DNA of 64,000 nt, taken from assembly GCA_022575985.1 (NCBI GenBank), contig JAKSXM010000007.1:30134501-30198500 (forward strand). The letters run 5' to 3'. The position numbers were made by a program, and so were the translations under genes. The stretch comes from Anagrus nilaparvatae. Lineage: Eukaryota > Arthropoda > Insecta > Hymenoptera > Mymaridae. Of the stretch, positions 56,966 to 64,000 are shown one piece after another (position 1 is the stretch's first letter; each line of letters begins with the position of its first letter). The notes under the pieces are model-generated. The model had not been told where the DNA came from. It ran no database searches and was given only the letters and a program-made list of their open reading frames with translations.

Positions 56966-57824
56966 GTGAAGATGGATAAACAAAAATCAATTCCAATAAA
57001 AAAAGAATTGCTTGAACGAATCATAAAGGCTAGAGAATCTATAAAGCGTAAGCATCTGGCTCTGAAATTGGGAAGAAAAAATGCTGAACAAATGATAAGT
57101 GAAAGTCTTAAGACTATAACTAAACCATTGGAAAAAATAGTCAAATTTTGAAAATCCAAGTATTGATAAGTCAAGCTTTTTACAATTGTCAAGTAGTACA
57201 TCTTTTGCAAAAAAGAGAAAACTTGAAAAATCAACTTTTGGTTTTAAAACTGCTAACGAGACTGATGAAGAAAATTTGGATGGTGAAGAAGAAAATGATA
57301 GCTTTTCGAATGATATGGTGTCTATTGATGATGATAATACACCCTCAATTAATAAAACCTTAAGAACAAATGATTCAAAAAAGAAAACAAAGCAATTAAA
57401 TAAAAAATTAATTATGTCCGTTGATGTATTTGGACATGTTTTAATTAAAGAAAAAAGTGTACGTGGACCTCCTGGAATTGGATTTTTGCTGCAAGTTGCA
57501 GACGTTACTGATAGATACGACGCAGTTAATTTAAATATTCTCTCAGAAAAATTGGCTGTTGAATCACTTGCATTAATAAGAGAATTTGAACCTATATTTA
57601 GTGATTTCAAAACTAAAATTGAATCACTTGAAACAATTGAAACTAGTTTTGATGAAAAAATAAAGGCAACTGTAGATGGACTTAATGAAAGTATAAAGAA
57701 AGTAGAAACAAGTGTAACTAATCTTAGAAGGAGAATTAATAAAATAAATAAAACAAATAATAAAGTTGATCCAAGATTTGATCAAATTGAAGATAATGCA
57801 ACACGTGAAAGAAGCCTTAGTTGA
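56966..57824 (+). pseudogene. Polinton-associated coiled-coil protein, frameshifted
   Basis: 56966-57148 encodes SIPIKKELLERIIKARESIK and KPLEKIVKF followed by TGA. The frame resumes one base over (NPSIDKSSFLQLSSSTSF) and runs to 57824. Middle: acidic Asp/Glu-rich segment and VRGPPGIGFLLQ; C-terminal half: long heptad-like coiled coil with two KI-rich stretches. Such proteins accompany the integrase in insect Polintons, but their role is not established. The integrase frame begins before this one ends. Confidence 0.6.
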
Positions 57825-58560
57825 AGAATTACATAAGCCTGTTAGAAAAAACTTTAGAAGACGTAAAGTTGATATTCGAGCAATCGATGAAACTTGGCAA
57901 GCAGATTTAGTTGTAATGGATACACATTCGCGAGAAAATAAAGGATATTACAATAAGACATTTAAACAAATATTGAAAAAATATAAAGTTCATTTTTATT
58001 CTACGTTAGGCTATTTAAAAGCTTCAATGTTGAAGCGTGTTAATCGTACTTTGAAAAGTATGATGTGGAAAAAATTTAGTTTTCAGGGAAATTATAAATG
58101 GGTAAATATTTTACCTGAATTAATTTCCAAGTATAATAATACCAAACATCGAACTATTGAAATGAAACCTAAAGATGTGAATCATGAAAATGAATTATTA
58201 GTTTTGCAGAGATATTTCAATGGAAAATATGTTAGAGATAAGCCAAAATTTAAAGTATCAGATAAAGTTCGAATAAGTAAATATAAACATATTTTTGAAA
58301 AGGGGTATACCCCAAACTATACAACAGAAGTTTTCACGATTGAAAAAATTAAACCAACTTTTCCATTCACGTATGAATTAAAAGATTATCAAGGAAATTT
58401 GATTTCTGGTAGACTTAACGAATTTGAACTTCAAAAAAGAACTAATGCAGATGTTTATCTTATTGGAAAAGTTTTAAAAAATATAGGGAATAAACTTTTT
58501 GTGAAATGGCTTGGTTTCGATAATTCTCACAATATCTGGATAGACAAATTCGATTTATAA
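57766..58560 (+). pseudogene. Polinton integrase with chromodomain, catalytically dead
   Basis: IDETWQADLVVMD holds the first Asp block of the rve fold. Directly after HSRENKGY the protein jumps to YNKTFKQILKKYKVHFYSTL, so the segment with the second Asp is deleted (about 60 residues). The third block reads SMLKRVNRTLKSMMW, where a Lys replaces the catalytic Glu. KYNNTKHRTIEMKP and a C-terminal chromodomain-like IGKVLKNIGNKLFVKWLGFD follow. The frame itself is open, but two of three catalytic residues are gone. Confidence 0.83.
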
Positions 58561-58561
58561 G

Positions 58562-58569
58562 GTATAAAT
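58562..58569 (+). promoter_or_regulatory. Candidate TATA box
   Basis: TATAAATA begins 52 bp before the ATG at 58614 and directly after the integrase stop. Position fits a promoter for the following small ORF. No other promoter element is evident. Confidence 0.3.
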
Positions 58570-58613
58570 ACATCTGCTCTTTGAATTAGAGCTCATTATT
58601 AATTTTGTCAGCC

Positions 58614-58952
58614 ATGGGTAACGATCATAGCAGATCAGCATCTTCATATGTAAAATATACTAAGTTGAAAGAAGAAGGACGTGAAAAGAGTGAACAAAAA
58701 CGATGGACATATAATTATAAAGGAAATGAACCAATCAGCTTCTCAAATCCATCATATAGTGAAAGTAATAAATATACAAGTTCTCAAAATAGTTATGTCA
58801 ATAAGACTGATAAAAAATCTGATAAAAAATCTGATAAAGAACGTTTAATATATATTTTTTTTATTGCAAAATATTTTTTAAGGTTAAAAATAAATGTGAA
58901 ACAAAAATTAATGTTAATAAATTTTTTATTATATAAATATGCATACAAATAA
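58614..58952 (+). CDS. Small basic protein of the Polinton, unknown
   Basis: ATG at 58614 in a good context (GCCATGGG), 112 residues. MGNDHSRSASSY has a Gly2 that could be myristoylated. The middle is polar, Ser/Tyr/Asn-rich, with a KKSDKKSDK repeat, and a hydrophobic stretch (LIYIFFIAKYFL) lies near residue 85. No known family. It lies between integrase and the convergent polymerase gene. Confidence 0.4.
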   Translation: MGNDHSRSASSYVKYTKLKEEGREKSEQKRWTYNYKGNEPISFSNPSYSESNKYTSSQNSYVNKTDKKSDKKSDKERLIYIFFIAKYFLRLKINVKQKLMLINFLLYKYAYK

Positions 58953-59465
58953 AATATAAATTTACAAAATAAATATATGTTTACAAAAATTTATTATTCT
59001 GGTCATTTTGCATTTTTATAACCCCATGAATACGTGTAAGTAGAATTAGGTATAAGGCACCTTTTATTATCCAAAGGGCTTAACGCTTTCTTGTTTTCTT
59101 TTTGAGTTAAAACTTTGTGAAACTTAGATCTAATTGAATATTGATCACGATATATTTCTAATGAATTGAACAAACAATTTCTATAATCATCAATTTCAAT
59201 AGTATTTTTCACAATATTCGATTTTACACCTTTTACTTTTTTAATACTTTTTTGATTTTTAATTAATACAACATACATTTTACTCCTTAAACCTACGAAC
59301 TCTAAAATAATTCTTCCATACGCTTCATTAAACCTACAATCTTTTTATTATGATGACCAATACCATATGAATTTGGAATTTGATAGTTGGAGGTGTCGAA
59401 TTCATTAATATTGGCTTTCATTACCTCGTATACATCTTGATGACATATCTCATAGATTAAACTAT

Positions 59466-59527
59466 CTGTAAATATAAATATAAGTATAAATATAAAATTA
59501 TAACTATAAACTTAAGTGATATCTTAC
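59466..59527 (-). other. Intron in the Polinton polymerase, inside the YTDTD motif
   Basis: 62 bp, donor ACAG|GTAAGA, acceptor TTTACAG|AT. Removal rejoins the second Asp codon of YTDTD and the following SLIYEI. Confidence 0.75.
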
Positions 59528-59818
59528 CTGTATCTGTGTATAAAAGTTTACATTTTTTTGGGAAGACTTTTATCATTAAATTATAATGAAATTTGTATAA
59601 AACAATTTTTAACAAGTCTAATACACAGAGTCCAATATAAATTGGTTTATTTAAATAAACCTTTGTTTTTTCCATTTCTATTGATACAAAATTTTCACTA
59701 AAAACTGTTAAGCTGTGGAAATATATGTTAGATATTAGATCTTCAACACCATATCTTTCCAAACATCTGGTTACTAGAGATATATCAACCATGCTTCGTG
59801 GATCTTCCATTGTTTTTC

Positions 59819-59878
59819 CTTTTAAAAAATATTAAATGTATTAAAATTATCAAATAATAATTAATGATTTATATTTAC
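59819..59878 (-). other. Intron in the Polinton polymerase, after MNKSIY
   Basis: 60 bp, donor TATG|GTAAAT, acceptor AAAG|GAAAAAC. Removal joins the split Gly codon of the KLMNKSIYG block to KTMEDPRS. Confidence 0.75.
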
Positions 59879-61600
59879 CATAAATAGACTTGTTCATCAG
59901 CTTATACAGATTTTTGAGAAATTCGTTTGTACAATCTCTTCTTTTTAAACTATTTAAATCAATATACTTCTTCAACCATTTACATTGTTAGAACTTGAGA
60001 GCTCGATGAATTTTCTTGAGAATTAATCCATTCTCAATTGCATACTTCAGATATGCACTGTGTATTTTTCTTTATTGTGCAATGTAGTTAAAAGTTTCTT
60101 TTCCTTGGACCCTGGTGGTTTTTCATGGGCTGGACAAAATGGTAAATCGTTGTGTTTATCGTTATATTTTTCTGGATATTCCAAGTCCACTTCTAATATA
60201 TATCCAACCTCGGAATTTTCACCAACGAAATAACCTGTATTTTTTAACGCTTTAACCTATTAAAAGCCACTATATGGAAGTAAATTCAACATTTCCCAGT
60301 CATAGAGGTTGTCGACATCATAGTACATAATATATTTGCTTTCTTCATCATTATTATAGTTTTCCATGTACTTGTTATTTTCCTTAGCATATCTGTTACA
60401 GAATTGGGAAATTCTTCCGCGAATTCCCTTTTCGATAAACATAACCATATCAATATCAGTTAAGAGCTCCAATTCAATTTTTGTATACTTGAGCATACAG
60501 TCCCAAGAATATCCAGGAGTTGTATAGTAATGAGCAGGATCAAGATCATATGTTTCCAAACAAGTTATCGAAAATTTCAGCAAGTAGTAATACATCGACT
60601 TTCAAATAATAATCCGAATAATCTCCCAGAGTTTTGATGTCATCAAATGAATACCAAACATTTACAGCATGTTGATAATCTTCAGAACTTACATTAGATC
60701 TCATTAATGTGCTATAAAAGTTTTTAATTGGTGGAAGTTGAGTATCTTCTAATTTTTCAAGTGAATCAATATAAGCAGATAAATTTCTTACCCATACATA
60801 GTGATAGTTTATGCTTTCATTCACTTCTGAAAAAAAGTCATATTTTCTTCTTTTTGATAAGATTTGTTCCGTTTTGTTACAAAAGTTTTCTTCCATTAAT
60901 TCTTCACCATCATAATTCAAGGTGTTATTATCATTACAATATCGATCTTCATACATATATTGAATTAGAAGTAAATTTATGTGTCTTGGTTTTTTATTTG
61001 ATGTTAAGTATGTAGACACTACAGAGTATTCATCTTTTTCTAATTTGAGTGTATAAGTATTAATTGAAATATTATTTTTTTTCTCAAAATCAGAAATCAA
61101 ATTATATTGAAAAGGATAATTAAAACTATCAAAATCAATATTTCTATATTCATCAAAATCTGGATATTTTTCACGATCTTCAAACTTCGTATATTCAGTT
61201 AGTCGATCAGAATTATGTACAGGACCATATTTTTCATATACAACTGCAGATAAAATTGCCCATTTAAAGCACATATTGTCATTATTTTTAATATTTATAC
61301 AATATACATTCATGTTTGCTTTTAATTTTTTTAGGTACTTAAATGTATGAAGAAGCATGTAACGGATTATATTTCATAATACATAAGATACAGTTTAAAA
61401 AATTGATTGATACTAAACTCGAACCAGAATCTTTCTGTTGGAATTCATGCACATCTTTAATCAAAGGTGCTTCAATATTTTCTTTAAAGAATAAGCTTAA
61501 ATCGGTAGCGAATGATAACGATACTGCTTTGGTATCAAATTATCTCATATCTTCATCATTATTTTTTACTAATTTATATGTTGCAGCTAAAACTGAGTAA

Positions 61601-62293
61601 ATTTTTACCACACCACTATTTTCCTTCAAAACATGTGTAATAATTTCAATAAACAACTCTAATGTATCATTAAAAAAATAGAAGAGGATGCACTTGGTGA
61701 ATCAGGTAAGAAAGAGTAGAGCTTATGAAACTCCCTTTTTAACATATAGTATATGTTTCGCTCAATTGGACCTGGGTTTTTATAATGTTTGCCATTAATA
61801 TTTATCTTTCTTTTTTTTTTGGCATTACCTTATGAATTTTTTATTCGGCTAAAAGACAAAAAGCTGAAACGGTATACACTGTCTCAGAGAGATAGAGGTC
61901 GTATACACAACCTCTGGAGTTGCTAGTTAGGTGTTAACACTGCCAAGCTAGCGAAAGAATGTCTTCTCCTGGCCGGTCGCCGGTGTTTTATACCCTTCTC
62001 GCAGGAGTGGGGGTATATTCTAGAATATTCCAGATCACATGTTTCTCCCACTCCTTTTCCTAATACACTACGCGGGTAGTCACGCATGTGCGCACTTATC
62101 CTCTCCACATTTGCGCCGAGCAGACAGTACACATGTGCGCGCGCCGCAAGTGAACACTCGCGCACCCTCACAGTAAGAAATACGTATGCACGCGCATACA
62201 TATTTGACTATATGTGACTATATACGTTAATAGAAAAGAGAGAGTAATATTTTTATGACGCGATTGTAACTGAAGAATGTCCGCCATTTTATG
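61601..62293. other. Non-coding stretch, partly GC-rich
   Basis: 61860-62210 is GC-richer than the flanks (GGCCGGTCGCCGGTG, CACATGTGCGCGCGCCGC). A 92-codon minus-strand frame exists here but shows no motif and is likely a GC-driven opening. The Polinton's terminal repeat may lie here, but its partner was not found. Confidence 0.4.
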
Positions 62294-62361
62294 ACACCTG
62301 GTGAATAATAAATTCACCAGGTGTGAATTATAACCTAAAAAAATAATTTTTAGGTTATAAT
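62294..62361. repeat. Two adjacent perfect hairpins with the same loop
   Basis: Hairpin 1: ACACCTGGTGAAT / ATTCACCAGGTGT (62294-62324). Hairpin 2: ATTATAACCTAAAAA / TTTTTAGGTTATAAT (62327-62361). Both have loop AATAA. Confidence 0.8.
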
Positions 62362-64000
62362 GAAGATATGTTAAAATATAATTGATTAACTTTTAATTTT
62401 ATTTGAAACGAATATACTAAAATAAATTTAGGGTTAAGATTGATATAATGATAAAAATAAAAAAATAAAATGGTTGTGGTAATTGAGATTTTATTAACCA
62501 TAAAAATGATATTATTTTAGAAAAAATGTATACGTATATAGTGACCATGAAATAAATTTTGAATAATATATAATGACTGTAATATAAATTTTAAATAATA
62601 TATGTTATTTTTATTTGTAAATTTAAAAGTATTTTATATAATTTTAATCAAATTAATCATTAAATTAAAATAAAATATATTATTATTCTTAACCGCCATT
62701 TTGAATTATAATTTTTCCACGTGGTAATTAAATTTTAGGTTAATGTTAAAATAATTTAGTAACTGATAATAAAGATTTTATTAACTATAAAAATGACTGT
62801 GATATTATTTAAGAATATATATGTATATATATATACTAGCAAAAGTTGGAGGGGGGGCTCCGCCAAATAAATTATGCATAATGAATATTATCAAAATATT
62901 ATCAAAATGCTAAAACTTAAAAATTTTTTTTTTAATTGAAAATATTGGCTTACAGAACCGGAAGGGATAGAAAAAAAGCAACAAAATGTGTAATTTAAAT
63001 TTGAGATGTCTAATGTATAAAAAAATCTTAGGAATCCCAGGCTAATTCTAGATATCAATACATTCTTTAGCCTAATTTGAAAAAGTATCCTTAAAAAAAT
63101 AGAACAGAAAATTCGCAAGGAAAATATAGTGTCTATCCCATAAAAAATTATACTTTTTCAAAAGTAGGTAAAGTAAGTAAAGATATCATAACAGTCGCAA
63201 GGTTTAAAAAAAAACAATGTGAAGCAACTAATAAAACAATAAATAAAGAATAAAAAACGCTGCCAAATTATGGCCACTACGATTCCTCAAGCAATGGCAA
63301 ATATTCAATATGAGTTGAACATTTTTACCATGTGTCATATCTGAGAAATAAGTTGACACAATCTTATTTTTTATGTAAAAAAATAAGAAAAATTGAAAAC
63401 TTTTTTAATTAAGTATCAGATCCGAGAAATCAAGTAAAAACGACAAATTTCTAGAATTAATACTTTCAGAGAAAAAGTTAAATACAACCTCTGAAAATAA
63501 AAAAAAAATTGGTGTTTTTTGTACTTTTTGGTGGCAAAAATTTTGAGAAAAAAAATATTTCCAATGTAAAGTAGTAACAAATTTTTTTTTTTTACATTTA
63601 TTTTTTATTTATAAATAAACTTTTTTTTACAATTTAATAGAAAATTATGCGCCCATTTTATATTAATAAAAACATTATCTTTGTAGCTTAGCACTAGACT
63701 AAATTTCTTTAATATGTTAATTAATATATTATATAAGTATTAGATAAATGTATATACTTGTATATATAAGTGTGTATCACGGCTTGATGTCTTTATTATA
63801 ATTATATATTCTACAATAAGCAGCTGTGATTTTTTTTTAATTTTATGACAGTATGGGCCCCTTTTTAAATATCTATTTTTATTGATATCCTATGTATTCC
63901 ATATATTCTATTCTATGTTCTCCTAATACATTTGTATATACAAAATTTTAAATATTTTAAGGAATTCATGAACCGATATATTTTTATACTAACTCATGCG
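62362..64000. other. Non-coding, with a fragment of the array-bearing repeat
   Basis: 63240-63600 repeats AAAAAACGCTGCCAA and part of the 150-bp units (TTGGTGTTTTTTGTACTTTT TGG) in the same orientation as 6287-7420. The rest is AT-rich, with no supported gene. Confidence 0.5.

Larger units (their letters stand above)
52490..61600. mobile_element. Polinton/Maverick, degenerate
   Basis: Contains in order: major capsid (-), penton (-), adenain-type protease (-), PLA2-like/core protein (-), two small/coiled-coil proteins (+), integrase with chromodomain (+), a small ORF (+), and protein-primed DNA polymerase (-). This set is diagnostic of Polintons. The packaging ATPase and clear terminal inverted repeats were not found, so the ends given are the outer coding limits. 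Most genes carry frameshifts or stops. Confidence 0.88.
59003..61600 (-). pseudogene. Polinton protein-primed DNA polymerase B, degenerate with introns
   Basis: N-terminal region from about 61600 (FQQKDSGSS, NPLHASSYI), frameshift near 61320, then 61300-60546 with NDNMCFKWAILSAV and DYSDYYLKVDVLLLAEIF. A shift near 60555 leads to DLDPAHYYTTPGYSWD and MYYDVDNLYDWEM (palm, first Asp). TAA and TAG at 60258-60263 follow; [12 protein letters not shown] and [13 protein letters not shown] continue, with further frame changes near 60060 and a stop near 59995. Two GT-AG introns (59819-59878 and 59466-59527) restore frame around MNKSIYG and the catalytic YTDTD. The C-terminus ends near 59006 after ALSPLDNKRCLIP. 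Replication enzyme of the element, not functional now. Confidence 0.87.

Noticed and set aside
61343..61600. Plus-strand 85-codon ORF with an ordinary-looking sequence
   Set aside because: The minus strand here encodes the N-terminal part of the Polinton polymerase (FQQKDSGSS, NPLHASSYI), so the plus frame is a shadow.
61923..62201. 92-codon minus-strand ORF in GC-rich sequence
   Set aside because: No motif, Arg/Ala-rich as expected for chance openings in GC-rich DNA.

Overview
The window is eukaryotic, very AT-rich and dominated by transposable elements. The mix of element types points to an arthropod, most likely an insect: Penelope-like, BEL/Pao, R1-type and PHD-ORF1 LINEs, a hAT with GGCGGATCCAG-type ends, a Polinton, and short GT-AG introns of 56-76 bp. 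Species cannot be fixed from this sequence. I see no rRNA, tRNA or CRISPR array. Only one small two-exon gene end (4936-5305) looks as if it could belong to the host. Nearly every other coding stretch is a transposon gene, and all but one of those (the hAT transposase) are broken.

Layout. 1-4585: Penelope-like element (RT plus GIY-YIG) with direct pseudo-LTRs and an inverted, internally deleted partner upstream. 4936-6088: possible host exons, then a TTAA-flanked MITE. 6287-9255: repeat arrays and a small unclassified repeat carrying a short ORF. 9256-18540: BEL/Pao copy 1 on the minus strand, split in its gag by a LINE (13405-17875) whose two halves face opposite ways (twin-priming type), which itself carries a 142-bp MITE. 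18540-22140: mostly non-coding, with a PIF1-helicase relic near 19.8 kb. 22142-25921: BEL/Pao copy 2 (plus strand), lacking most of integrase. 26240-27900: second copy of the array-bearing repeat, inverted relative to the first. 28631-29103: 473-bp foldback MITE. 29114-31221: 5'-truncated R1-type LINE, visibly GC-richer than its surroundings. 31.2-38.1 kb: a dense run of tandem arrays, including a foldback element with about 280-bp arms (32695-34590) and a non-autonomous hAT relative (34797-35005). 42564-44882: 5' LTR, primer site and gag of a different BEL element, cut by an apparently intact hAT (44883-49715). 49767-51680: relic of an unclassified transposon protein. 52490-61600: a decayed Polinton/Maverick with major capsid, penton, adenain-type protease, a PLA2-like/core fusion, a coiled-coil protein, integrase-chromodomain and protein-primed DNA polymerase. 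61.6-64 kb: non-coding, with a back-to-back hairpin pair and a third fragment of the 6.3/26.2-kb repeat.

Nesting gives a relative order of events: BEL copy 1, then the LINE into its gag, then the MITE into the LINE; BEL copy 3, then the hAT. The most notable observations are a PCNA-binding (PIP-box) consensus encoded by a separate first exon of the intact hAT transposase, spliceosomal introns cutting the Polinton polymerase (one inside its catalytic YTDTD motif), a PLA2-like Polinton protein that has lost its catalytic aspartate, and a degenerate hammerhead-ribozyme-like motif in both Penelope pseudo-LTRs.
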